Source: an uncultured Clostridia bacterium (GTDB lineage: Bacteria > Bacillota > Clostridia > Christensenellales > Aristaeellaceae). From it: a stretch of DNA of 59,509 nucleotides. Both the position numbers and the translations under genes were made by a program. A model generated the notes under the pieces. It did not search any database. It had not been told where the DNA came from and worked only from the letters and a program-made list of their open reading frames with translations. The DNA is taken from the NCBI GenBank assembly GCA_946408995.1, contig CAMJUL010000014.1:1-59509 (forward strand), in the 5' to 3' direction. Numbering within the stretch: position 1 is the stretch's first letter; every line of letters starts with the position of its first letter. Shown in pieces: positions 1 through 13,100 of the stretch.

Positions 1-1185
1 GTGGTTGAAGCGCCCGCCGCGGAGCCGGTGGTTGAAGCGCCCGCCGCGGAACCGGTGGTTGAAGCGCCCGCCGCGGAACCGGTGGTTGAAGCGCCCGCCG
101 CGGAGCCTGTGGTTGAAGCGCCCGCTGCGGAGCCGGTGGTTGAAGTGCCCGCCGCGGAGCCTGTGGTTGAAGCGCCTGCTGCTGAAACAATTGAAGAAGT
201 TCCTGCTGCGGAAGCGATGGAAGAAGCGCCCGCAGCTGAAGCCGTTGAAGAAGTTCCAGCTGCGGAAGCGATCGAAGAAGCGCCCGCAGCTAAAGCCATT
301 GAAGAAGTTCCCGCCGAGGAAGGAACCGAAGAAGTCCCCGCCGAGGAAGGAACCGAAGAAGTCCCCGCCGAGGAAGGAACCGAGGAAGTTCCCGCCGAGG
401 AAGCGACCGAGGAAGTTCCTGCTGCGGAAGGGACTGAACAAGTTCCTGCCGAGGAAGTAACGGAAGAGGTTCCTGCTGAGGAAGCGACCGAAGAAGTTCC
501 TGCTGCGGAAGGGACCGAAGAAGTTCCTGCCGAGGAAGGAACCGAAGAAGTTCCCGCCGAGGAAGGAACCGAAGAAGTTCCCGCCGAGGAAGGGACCGAA
601 GAAGTTCCTGCTGCGGAAGGGACCGAAGAAGTCCCCGCCGAGGAAGGAACCGAAGAAGTTCCTGCTGCGGAAGGGACTGAACAAGTTCCTGCCGAGGAAG
701 TAACGGAAGAGGTTCCTGCCGAGGAAGGGATTGAAGAAGCCCCTGCTGGGGAAGGAACCGAAGAAATCCCCGCCGAGGAAGGAACCGAAGAAGTTCCTGC
801 CGAGGAAGGAACCGAAGAGATCCCCGCCGAGGAAGGAACCGAAGAGATCCCCGCCGAGGAAGGGACCGAGGAAGTCCCCGCCGAGGAAGGGACCGAAGAA
901 GTTCCTGCTGCGAAAGGGACCGAAGAAGTTCCTGCTGCGGAAGGGACCAAAGAAGTCCCCGCCGAGGAAGTAACGGAAGAAGTTCCTGCCGAGGAAGTAA
1001 CGGAAGAAGTTCCTGCCGCGAAAGGGACCAAAGAAGTCCCCGCCGAGGAAGGGACTGAAGAAGTTCCGGCCGAGGAAGGAACCGAAGAAGTTCCTGCCGA
1101 GGAAGGGACCGAAGAAGTTCCCGCCGAGGAAGGGACCGAGGAAGTTCCTGCCGAGGAAGGAACCGAAGAAGCTCCCGCCGAGGCG
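1..1185 (+). repeat. 27-bp tandem repeat encoding 9-residue Pro/Glu units
   Basis: About 43-44 in-frame units of 27 bp. The first seven encode VVEAPAAEP-type units. The next few are mixed (IEEVPAAEA and relatives). The remainder are TEEVPAEEG with variants TEQVPAEEV, TEEIPAEEG and TKEVPAEEG. The array runs off the left window edge. It probably forms an extended, acidic, low-complexity stalk or wall-spanning region. Confidence 0.95.
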
Positions 1186-4100
1186 CCGGTGCTGCGCATG
1201 GCGCCCACGCTGAAGTCCAACGCGCCGGTCATGCTTGGCGCGTCCGCCGTCAGCGAGCTTCAGCAGGCCATTCTGGATAAAATCAAGGCCAGCACCCTGA
1301 ACGAGCGCATCACCGTGACCCTCAAGAAGGACACCGCCTACGAAGGCGACGTGACCATCCAAAAGGAAGAGGGAACGACGTACGGCGAAGGCTTTGGCAT
1401 TGACCTTGTGGCCGAGGACGCGGGGGAGGATCACCTGCAGTCCGAGGGCACCAGCTCCATCGCCGGCAACATCACCGTGCAGGGCATCAACGTCCGCATC
1501 ATGGGCGTGGCGGTGGCCTCCGGCAAGAAGATCTCCGTAACGGAAGCGAATCTGGAATATTACGGCACCAAGGGCGCGGACACCGTTGACGTTGAGGCGG
1601 GGAAGAACGCCGAGGCGACGGTCGTGACCGGTGAAGGGGACGACAACGTGACCCTGACGGCCGCCGAAGGCGCAAAGGCCACCGTGGAAACCGCGGCGGG
1701 CAGCGACCAGGTGACCGTGACCGCCGGCAAAGAGGCGCAGGTCACCGTGGATACGGGGGATGGCGACGACAAGGCCGACCTGACCCTGAGCGGCGCCGAA
1801 GCCACGGTCCTGACCGGGGACGGCGACGATAACGTGACCGCGACGGCCAAGGACGGGGCCGAGCTTACGGCTGATACGGGCCTTGGAAACGATAACGTGA
1901 CCGCGGCGCTGCAAAGCGGCGGTTCCGCGGACATCGCCACCGGTGAGGGCGACGACACGGTGAAGGTGACGGACGAATCCGCTACCGGCAGCCTGAAGGT
2001 TGCCACCAACGCGGGCAATGACAAGGTGGAACTGGACGCCCGCACCGGCGGAAAAGGCATCACCGTGGATACCGGTGAAGACAACGACAAGGTGGTCGTG
2101 TATAACCAGGGCGAAGGCACCACCCCCGTGGGGAACCTGGACGTGAACCTGGGCAGCGGCATCAACGACATGGAAATGAACCTGAACCTGGCCAACGCGG
2201 TCAAGCAGGTCAACGTCCATGGCGAAGAGGGCAACGACCATCTGCACATCACCGGCACCCTGGACGGGGATGTGGATGAGGACAAGCGCGCCACCGGCTC
2301 GGAGAGCGACATGGTTCTGGCCGGCCCCAACGGGAACAAACTGAACGTCACGGCCGAGGGCATCGAGAGCCTGACGGATGACCTGGAAAACAAGCGCACA
2401 AAAGAGCTGACGCCCGGAGAATCCGGCAGCTTCACCTTCGAGGTGGAGGACGCGTTCACCAATTACCACATCAACGCGCCCGCCAGCAAACTGAAGAACA
2501 TCGTCATCACCACCAAGGACAACCAGGCCCTGGCCCTCTCCAGCGTGCTGATCGACACCGACACCACCTGGGACGGGGACAACAAGCTGGTCATCAGCGA
2601 CGGCACCACCGTGGACGTGCGGGGCCTGAAGCTGGTGCTGAAGGCCAAGAACATCGAGGTCAACGGCACCCTGAAGGCGGACCTGGTCGATCTGCAGGCC
2701 CTGGACGGCACCGGGATGTACAGCCACAGCGTGAAGGACATGTTTTCCGGCAATCCGCTGAAGAACGCCGCAGGCCTGGCCATGGACCTGATCAATGTCA
2801 GGGACGAAGCCACCATCGTGATCGGGGACAAGGCCGCGGTCTATTCCACCGGCGACGTGATCATGCTGGCGAAGGTGCAGCAGTCCGGCGGAATCATCAC
2901 CCTGCTGCCGGACGTGAACCTGGTGAACGTCAAGGTGGCCAAGGCCAGCGTGGACATCGCGGGCAAGGTGTACGCCGGCTACGATTTTGACAAGAACGAG
3001 ACCCGCAGCGACCGGGGCTCTATCCGGGCGGATGCCGAGATCAGCACCAGCGTCGGCTACAACAGCGACGGCAAGGCCACCATGGGCCTGCCCCTGGCGG
3101 TGACGGTGATCAGCGCCGACGCGGAAATGAATGTTTCCAAAAACGCGGTGATCGAGGCGGCCAAGGACGTCTCCCTCTCCGCCAAATCCGGGCAGAAGGT
3201 CTCCACCCGCGCCGACTCCGGCCTGGGCGGCCTGCCCGCGGCCATCGCGGTGTCGGTGCTGGTGAACGATGCCCACACCAACGTGGACGGCACGGTGACC
3301 TCAAAGAACGGCTCCGTCAAGGCGGCCGCCGAGGGCAATGTGACCGCGTCCACCATCGCGGACAAGGGCGCCGGGCAAAAGAGCATTTCCGGCGGGTATG
3401 TGGCGGTGACCGTGGCCCTGCAGGACGTTTCGTCCGAAGTGGCCAAGAACGCGAAGGTGACCGCAAAGGGCGACGTGGAGGTCCTCTCCACCGCCAATGA
3501 AAAGATCGACAACAAGGCGAGCGCCGCCAAGGTGGACGCGGAATCGGACGAAGAAAAGGTCGTGACCTCCATCTTCGGCTTTATTCAGGATACCCTCTGG
3601 CCCGCCATCAAGGACAAGATCGGGGACGACAGCGCCCAGGCCAAAATGGACAAGGCCATGAAGAAAGTCGTCTCCAGCGACCACAGCGTTAAATTGGACG
3701 CGGACGCCCAGAAATACGGCGAGGTCAAGGTGACGGTGGACAAGGGCGCCTCCACGGACAGCAGCGTGTCCGGCAAGGTGGAAGTGTCCCCCTGGCCGGG
3801 CCACAAGGTGAAATCCATCACCTGGCGCGGCTACAACCCCGGCGATACGGGCTACAAGACCGGTGAAATCAAAACGGCCAACGGCGCGTTCCTGCTGCCG
3901 GCCCAGAACGTGACCATTTTTGTGGAATACGAGGATACCGACGAGGACGATCTGGACTATTCCGCGAAGGATCTGTTCGGGGACAAGGAAGAGAACAGCA
4001 ACGACGACGTGGATCTGCAGAAGCTGGTGGACGATCTGAACTCGGACGCCGGGGATAACGGCAACCTGGACGAGCAGCTCCGGCAGATGTCTGAAAACCT

Positions 4101-7100
4101 GAAATACGCGGACCTGAAGCTGGAGGGCTCCGGCGGCGCCGTTTTGACCTATGAAACGGACCCGGAAGACCCCACCAAGTGCCTGGAGCAGGTGGTGCTG
4201 GGCGAGGACCTGCATTTGGTGCCCAACCCCAACAAGGGCATGAAGCTCAAGGACGGCGGCCTGAAGGTGACCTACACTGTGGAGGAAAACGGCGTCAGCG
4301 TCATCAAGAAGGATGTCGTCAACAAGGACAGCCAGGGGCGGTATATCTTCAAGGTGCCCGAGAACATCGACGAGACTGCCGGCGTGTTTGTCTCCGCGGA
4401 ATTTGTGGACGACGGCAACGCGGGCAAGGAAGCCGACGAGACCCAGACCCAGGTGACCGGCACCATCGCCGTGACGGTGGCCAGCAACGATAACCTTGCC
4501 CGGATCGCAGACGGCGCCCAGGTGGTGTCCGGCGGCTCCGTCAAGGTGAACGCCGATACCAAGACCAGCGTCACCAACGTGGCGGACGGCACCGCGGTGT
4601 CCAAGGAAGGCGCCGAGCCCGGGAAGAAGGCGGACGACAGCAGCATCAAGCGGCCCGGTTCCATCGCCTGGAAGGGCTATGACGTCAACACCAAGTACGG
4701 CCTGGTGATGGATGCCACCGAGAACGGCAAGGTGACCTTCGCCGCCAACGAGGGCGATGCCAAGCGCTATACCTATACCTTTACCGCGACGCCCGAGGAG
4801 GGCTATTCGGTACAGGCCGCGCTTTTGACCTATTACAGCGACGGCGAGAAAAAGACCATCGAACTGGAGAAGCAAAAGGACGGCACCTATGCCCTGGACC
4901 TGGACAACATTGCCATGGATGAAGGGTCCACAGGCCGGGTCAGCTTCGTCTTTGGCAAGGAGGGCACGGTGGGCGTCACCGTCTCCAGCCAGGAGGCGCA
5001 GGTGATCATCCCCAACGCCATTCAGATCACCTACAACGCCCTGAAGGACGAAAAGAAGAACGAGGTGGCGGATTATACCGGCCATGTCTATTACAAAAAG
5101 AGCGTAACGGACAAGGACGGAAAGCTCTCCTATGTGTTTGACGCGGTTCCCGAGACCTCCAAGGGCTATGTCCTGGACGGGAAGCTGAAGGCCTCCTGGA
5201 CCGACGCCTCCGGCGCAAAGCAGGAAAAGGAACTGGAGAAGAAGACGGACGGGCTGTGGTACCTGGATCCCGCCGGGGTGCCCGCGGGCGCGCTGATCGT
5301 GGTGACGGGCGCCTTCAAGGAGGACCTGCATGGCTTCAGCGTGGATACGGACGAAACCAAGAACGGCACCGTGACGCTGCATGACGAAAAGATCAAGCAG
5401 AGCGACGCCCCCAAGATCACCGTCAAGCCCAACGCCGGCTACGCCCTGGAGGACGTGACCGTCACTTACAGCGTCAACGGCAAAAAGCAGACCATCAAGC
5501 TGAGCGACGAAAAGAGCAAGCTGACCAAGGCCAAGGACAAGGACGGCAAGGAAATGGACGGCGTCTATACCTTTACCGTGCCCGACCTGACCGCGGACAG
5601 CGACGTGAAGGTGAGCGCCTCCTTCAAGATGAAGTCCATCGGCATCTATGCCGGGGAGAAGGACGACGCCAAGGACTTTACCCTGTCCGAAAAGAACGTG
5701 GCGTCCGGGGACAAGGTCAGCGTATCCCCCAGCGAGGACAAGGAGAAGGCCGGCTACAAGATCACCAAGGTCACCGTCAAGGACGGCACCGGCAGCACCG
5801 TTGCCACCAGTAACGACGGTTCCTTCACCGTGCCCAAGGAGACGGCCGCCGACGCGAAGCTGACAGTCACCGCGGAGCTTGGCCTGAAGGAGATCAAGAT
5901 CGAGGACGCCACGCAGGAGTTTGGCTCCTTCAAGACCGGCACGCCTTACGCGGACCGGGGCGAAAAGGTGACCGTCAGCGTGTCGCCCAAAGCCAATTTC
6001 AAGGTCAAATCCGGCACCCTCAAGGCCGTGATCAAGGCCAATGACGGCTCCTACACCGAAGAGGTGTTCATGGCCCGTCAGGACGACAAGACCTATACCT
6101 TCATCATGCCGGCGGATATCGCGGATCCCTCCAAGGTCAGCGTGTCCTTCACCGGCGAGTTTGAGCCCGGCAACAGCGACAGCTCTTCTGTGGAGACCAG
6201 CCTGGGCGCCGGCATCGCCGTGACCGTGGTCAACAGCGAGAGCCGCGCCGAAATCAAGGGCACCGTGGAAAGCACGGGCGGCGTGAGTGTCGATTCCGCC
6301 ATCGCCGGCGGCGCCAAGACCGAGACCAAGGCCGGCTACAGCAAGGGCAACATCGGCGTGGGCGGCGCGATCTCCGTGCAGGTGGCCTCCATGGACAGCA
6401 AGGCCCTCGTCCACAAGGACGCGGACCTGAGCCTGGACGGTCAGCTGAGCGTGAGCAGCAAGGCCGAAACCGAATTCAGCGTCATCGCGGACGCCTCCGG
6501 CAGCAAGGAAGCCGGCAAGGTGGGCGTTGGCGCGGGCATCGCCGTGGCCGTGAACGGCTCCGACGTGTATGCCGCCGTGCAGGACGGCACGGGCATTGCC
6601 GCCAACAAGGCGGACAATATGCGCGGCATCGCCATTACCGCCAACCAGACCGTCAAGGACACCGTCAGCGCCAAGGCCGGCGCTGCCGGCGGCACCGCCG
6701 TGGTCCCCGTGGCCGCGGTCGACGTGACCGGCGCCCGGGCGGAAGCCTACATGGGCAAGGTCAGCGCGGACGCGCTGACCCTGGATGGGGACATGAGCGT
6801 CTCCGCCGTCAACAACGGCACCCATACCATCAGCGCGGACGCCTCTGCCAGCGGCAAGGGCGTGGGCGTGGGCGCGGCCTTCGCGGTCTCGGTCGTGTCC
6901 GATTCCGCAAACGCCACTTTGAACCAGAGCATCGCTGCCCAGAAGGTGACCGTGTCCACCGAAGGCATGGGCGGGTTGGAAAGCACCGCCACGGCCAGCG
7001 CCTCCGGCGGCAAGAAGGAGGGCCAGGCCAAGAGCCCCGACAAGCAGGCCGACGGTCTGCTGGGCACCGCCTCGAAGCTGGCGGGCAAGAACAAGTCCTC

Positions 7101-10100
7101 CAGCGTCACCCCGGGCAAGATCCAGAACGCCACCAAGAACCGCCAGAAGGCCGAGACCAGTGAGGGAACGGTCGGCGTGGCCGGCGCCGTGGTGGTCAAC
7201 GTACAGACCAACGAAAGCATTTCCCGCATCCTGAACGGTGTGGACGTAACGGCCAGCGGCGTGGTCGCGGTCACCGCACTCAACGGCACCACCTCCAAGG
7301 TGAAGGCCAACGCCTCCACCACCAATTCCGACGTGGGCGTTGGCGTGGGCGTCGCCGTAAACATCATCTGGCTCAACAACCTGGCCACCGTGGGCAACGG
7401 CAAGATCGACGCTGCGGCTTTGAAGGTGGCGGCCAACGCCAAGGTCAAGCAGCCCGAGGCGAAGACGGAAGAAAAGAAGGATAAAGTCGAGGACATGGAC
7501 GGCCTGGCCAAGCAGCTGGGCGATCTGGTCCAGGAATACATGACGGACCTGATCAACGAGATGGGCCTGCCCGGCTTTATCTCCGCTGAAATGATCGGCG
7601 AGATCCTCAATCCCGTGGTGGCCGAGACCGTCAACGAGCTGCTCAACGCCACGGGCCTCAAGGACCTGCTTGGCGGCGGGGACCTGTCCGAGAAATACGA
7701 AAAGGCCAAAGACAGCGTGATGAACAGCGTCGACGGCCTGCTCTCCCTGCCCGAAAAGCTGATGGAGCCCTTCATGTCCGCCATTGAGGAGGCGGTGGAC
7801 CTTCGCGACCTCAAGAAGGAGGACGTAAAGAAGATCGGCGCCGCATTGGTGGATGAATTCACCAAGCAGCTCAAGAACCAGACCACCAGCGTGGTCAAGG
7901 AGATCATGGGCTCCGTCAAGGACGGCATGCTGGAGTACCTTGGCGGCGAAGTGTTCAGCCTGCTGGCCGGTGTGTTTACGGACGGCATCGGCGACACCGC
8001 CGGCAAGATCATGGACGAAGCCAAGAAGCAGATCGGCAAGGCGGTGGAAGGGAAGCTGAAGGAGACCGCGGTCAACATCTTCAGGCAGACCCTGCTCAAC
8101 GTGGAGATCCCCGGCGTGACCGCCCAGAACGGGGACCGGATCGTGCGCGCCTTCAATTCCCTGAAGGACGCCTACAACAACGAAAGCCTGAGCAACATTT
8201 TCAGCAGCGCGGCTTCCCATGTGACCGACGCCTTCCGGGAGAACGTGTTCGACTACGAGGCGATGATCACCAAGCTGACCACCACGGACTTTTCCACCAA
8301 GATCAAGGATGGCCTGCGTTCCGCCGCCAAGAAAGCCGCGGTCACGCTGACCAACGAAGCCCTGGGCGCGCTGAGCAACCACTTTGACCTGGCCATCGAG
8401 AAGGAACAGGCCAAGGCGACGGGCCATGTGATCGACACCCAGGCCATCGCCGGCGCGGGCGCCCGGGATGTGGGCGTGGCCGGCAGCGTGGCCGTCACCG
8501 TGCTGAACGCGAAGACCGAAGCCACCATCGCCGACGGCGGGGACATCAAGGTCTCCGGCGACATGACCGTGGACGCCACGGAACTGAGGAACGTGCACAG
8601 CGTGGCCTCCGCCGCCGTGGACGGCAAGGGCAACGCCAGCGCCAACAAGGGCGCCAAGGATGCCGCCAACAAGGACGTGGGCAGCGGCAGCGACGGCAAG
8701 ACCACCGTCAAGGGCGCCAACGTGACCTTGGATATCGGCGTGGGCGCCACCGGCATGATCCGCCAGGGCGACATGGCGGACAAGCAGCCCAAGATCTACA
8801 TTACCCTCAAGGACGGCTACGTGCTGCCGGAGGGCAACAAGGCCTCCTTCAGCTACACCGACCTGACGGGCACCACGACCCTGGGCGAGGTGGAACTGAA
8901 GAAGGAAGGGGACCAGTGGGTGCTGGACACCGCTTCCGGCGATTTGAAAGCCGAGTACATCGACTTTGACAAGGGCATCAAGCTGGAACTGATCCCCAAG
9001 GAGAACCTGCACAACATTCCCGCCCCGGACGCTTCCCTGTCCACCGTGAAGGTGGAGGAGGGCGCCGTCACCGTGGGCGTCAAGGGCCGCGAAGTGGAGA
9101 ACGGCAAGCTGTCCGCCCGGGTGGGCGAGCTGGTCGAGGTCCGCATCGACAAGGCCAAGGTCAACGGCGGCAAGGTCAACGTCATCGGCTACTCCTACAC
9201 GGACGCCAACGGCGCGATCCATGACGTGGAACTGAATCCCTCCGGGGAAACCACGAAGGAAAAGGCCTTCACCCTGGTGACCGCCAATGAAAAGGAAATC
9301 GTCTATACCTTTGAGATGCCCGACGCGGACGTGACGGACATCGCGGTCTCCTTCGTGGAGGGCGAGGATCAGCAGAAGACCGAAGAATCCAAGACCACCG
9401 CCAAGGATGCCACCGGCAAGGGCGTGGGCGTCGGCGCGGCCTTCTCCATGGTCTACGGCGACTCCTCCACCAAGGCCCAGGTGGGCAAGCGGACCGGCAT
9501 CGGCATCAGCGCGGGCGCGCTGACCGTGAACGCCTCCTCCGACCACAAGGAGGACATCGCCAGCGCCGCGGGCACCGATCCCGTCGCGGGCGAGACGGAT
9601 CTGGAAAACACCAAGAAATTCAGCCTGGACGCCTCCGTGGCCCTGAACATCCTGGACAACAACATCCACGCCAAGGTCGACCGGAACACCCTGGTGGAGA
9701 CCAAGGGCTACAAAGAGGGCGAGGAAGCGAAGTCCGGCGACCTGAAGGTCAAGGCCGACGAGAATTCCATCACCGAAACCACCTCCAGCGCCTTTGCAGT
9801 GGGCGGGGCGACGGCGGTGGGCGCCAGCGTGGCCGTGAACATCGCCTCCACCAAGGTGAACGCCGAACTGGGCAGCGCCTGGGTGGCCGGCAATGCGGAC
9901 GTGAACGCCGTCAGCCACAGCGAGGACACCACCAGCGCCATCGCGACGGCCATGGGCGCGGATATCGCCCGGAACCTGAACAAGCTCAACGAAAAGGCGG
10001 ACCAGCTGGAGGAGAAGGGCAACAAGCTCCTGGACGGCTCCTACATCGACGAGATCGGCAAGGACGACAAGAGCGACAACAAGACCGCCGACAAGATCAA

Positions 10101-13100
10101 CAGCAGGCTGGACGAAAAGAAGAAGGAAGGCGGTGCCTCCACCAGCAACAGGACGTCTACCTCCACCAACGTCCTTCGGTCCATGGGCGTGGAGTCCCAG
10201 GGCGAGGACACGGCCAACGAGGTGGGCAAGGACGATGAAGGCAACGGCATCGGCCTGACCACCCTGGAAGACCAGATCACCGACAAGACCGGCGTCCAGA
10301 ACGTGGGCCTGAAGCGGGAGAAATCCGGCAGCAAGTGGCAGGTGGCCGCGGCGGTGGGCGTCACCGTATCCGACCATGAGGCCACCACCAGCGTCGGAAG
10401 GATCCTGGCGGACAAGGCCATCACCGTGGGCGCCGAGAACACCGGCAACTTCAACACCATGGGCACCGGCGCCGCCATGTCCCTGGCGGAGCACGCCAAT
10501 TCCATCGCGGCGGGCGTGGCCGTCAGCGTCAACGACAACAAGGCCAACACCCATGTCACAAATTCCCTCATCAGCCGGGAGAACGAGGACATCACCGTCC
10601 GCAGCAAACTGACCCAGAACCTGGACGGCGACTTCGCCGGCAAGCTTGCGGCCCAGGCCCTGTCCGGGTCCGTGGCGGGCAAGAATTCCGACGTGTCCAT
10701 CGGCGGCGCGATCACGGTCGTGGTGTCCAGCGGCGAATCCACCGTCACCGTGGACGGCGGAAGCCGCACCCTGACGCACGAGCTGACCGGCGGCAACATC
10801 ACCGTGGAAGCCACCGACAAGTCCAAGCTGGCGGCCAGGGCCGGCGGTCTGAGCCTGAGCAAGGGCTCCAGCGTGGGCATGGGCATCGCTTCCACCAACG
10901 TGATTTCAAACAACACGGTCGCGGCCCAGGTGGGCGACTTTGTGCGCATCACCGGCGGCTCCTTCAAGCTGAACGCGGAGAAGCAGGCCGTGACCTTCGC
11001 GGACTACAAGAACCTGATCGACAAAAAGTACTTCATCACCGATTCCAGCGCTCTCTCCGACACGGAGCGCGAGACGGCCAAGACCGGCCTGATCGACATC
11101 CACAAGGGCGCCAATGACGACAGCTACAAGGTGGAGATCAACCTGTCCAGCGAGAAGCTGCTGGAAGCCATGGACGGGCTGAACTTCCTCTCTTCCCAGA
11201 ACACCTACGCCGAAGCCATCGCGGGCTCCGTGATGACCGGCCAGGCCAGCGACGATGAGCCCAGCATCGAAAACAAGAGCTACCTGTCCCTGGCGGGCTC
11301 CTTCGCCGTGGCAGTCTCCAATAACGACGTCAAGGCCACTTTGGGCCGCAACGCCGAGGTGAAGCTGACAAAGAACGAGGAGAAATCCCAGTCCGGCGAC
11401 ATGACCGTGAACGCGGCCAACGGCGCTACCACCCGCATCATCGCGGGCGCGCTGACCGCATCCCCGGCCAAGGCCAACGTGGGCGTTACCGTATCGGTCC
11501 TGGTGGACAACGACACGGTCCTGGCCCAGAGCGGCGACAACCTGAAGGTGGATGCGGACGGCGATTTCACGCACCACGCGGAAACCACCGGCGATATCCA
11601 GGCCTTCACCGCGACCATGAGCGTGGCCGCCGGCATCCAGACCAAGGCGGCCGTGGGCGGCGCGATCAACGTGATCGTGACAAAGAACCGGGCGGAGAAC
11701 ATCCTGGGCAACAACCAGAATACCGCCCTCAACAACGGTTCCATCAACGTTAAGGGCAAGGCCAACGTGACCAGCCTCACCAAGATGGACCTGATGACCA
11801 TCTCCGGCTCTGCCAGCGTAACGGCGGGGGCCGGCGTGGCCGCGGGCGGCACGGTGAACTTCATCTATGACGCGGCCAAGTCCTACACCACCGTCGGCAG
11901 CAAGAACAAGATCACCTCCGGCGGCGACCTGACCGTCGCTTCCGACGTCAGCGACCGGCTGCTCTCCGGCACGGCTTCCCTGTCGGTGGCCGCGGCCCTC
12001 AAGAACGGCAAGGCCGGCGCGGGCGTGGCCAACGTGATCGTCGGCAAGTCCGTTGCCAACACCAACGTGGGCAGCGGGGCCGCCTTCACCTCCGAAAATG
12101 GGGACCTGGGCGTTACGGCGACGAACGACGCCTGGCTGCTCAACGCCTCCGTGGCGGCGGCCGGCGGCACCAAGACCAGCGTGGGCGCGGCCTTCAACAT
12201 CAACGTGATCGGCCGTGAAGCCAAGGTGAACCTGAAGGACGGCACCCTGAAGGCCGGCAGGGACGTGAAAGTCCAGGCCAGCGGCAAGGATACCGACATC
12301 CTGGCGGGCCTGACCGTGGCGGGCTCCGTGGTGGGCAGCGCCATCGCCGGCAACTTCCTGGTGATGGTGGAAAGCAACAAGATCCACGCGGACATCGCTA
12401 ACGGCATGACCGTGGACGCCGGCAGGAACGCGCTGATCGAAAGCTACTTCTCCGACTACGCGGTGAACGTGGCGGGCTCCATCGCCGCCTCCCTTGCAAA
12501 GAGCGCCGTGGGCGCCACCGTGGTGACGGTGGTCAAGAACAACGAGATCCTGACGAACCTGGGCAAGAGCACGGTGAATTCCGCGAAGGGCACCGAGGCC
12601 GTCAGGAGCCTGTCCCGCAAGGATGTCACCGGCATCTACGTGGGCGCCAACGCCAGCGAGACCCAGTACGTGGGCGCGGCGGGCGTCGCCGTGGCCGGAA
12701 GCTCCGCCGTGAATGGCGTTGTGACGGTGCTGGTCAACAACAACAAGGCGATCGCGGACGTCTCCAAGGCCCATCTTACGGCCAAGGGCGTTACGACCAC
12801 GCCGATCCTGGGCCACAAGTGGAACACGGATGTGTACGAGGATACCAGTGCCACAGGCGCGATCAGCCTGTCCGGCAGATACAGGAAGCTGTCAGCGTCC
12901 GACCTCTCCCGGCTGACCACCAGACGGGCAACGATGGGGCAATACTGCTACAAGGTCGGCAACACCTACTACCCGATCAACAAAGGCAACATCGATACCA
13001 TCTACGTGCCGGTATACGGTCCGGAAACCCATACGGGCGGCGACATCTCCGTCGTGGCCAAGGACGACACCCAGCAGCTGCTTCTGGCGGGCGGCGTCAG

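Noticed and set aside
1-1185. Regular repeats considered as a CRISPR array
   Set aside because: The units are contiguous 27-bp coding repeats in frame with the giant gene and there are no unique spacers.
3301-10779. A very long open frame (2492 codons) on the minus strand opposite the giant gene
   Set aside because: It follows from the scarcity of TTA, CTA and TCA codons in the plus-strand gene. The predicted product is a low-complexity His/Gly/Val-rich text with no domains. The similar frames at 10906-12816, 12892-16590 and 16783-21054 have the same cause.
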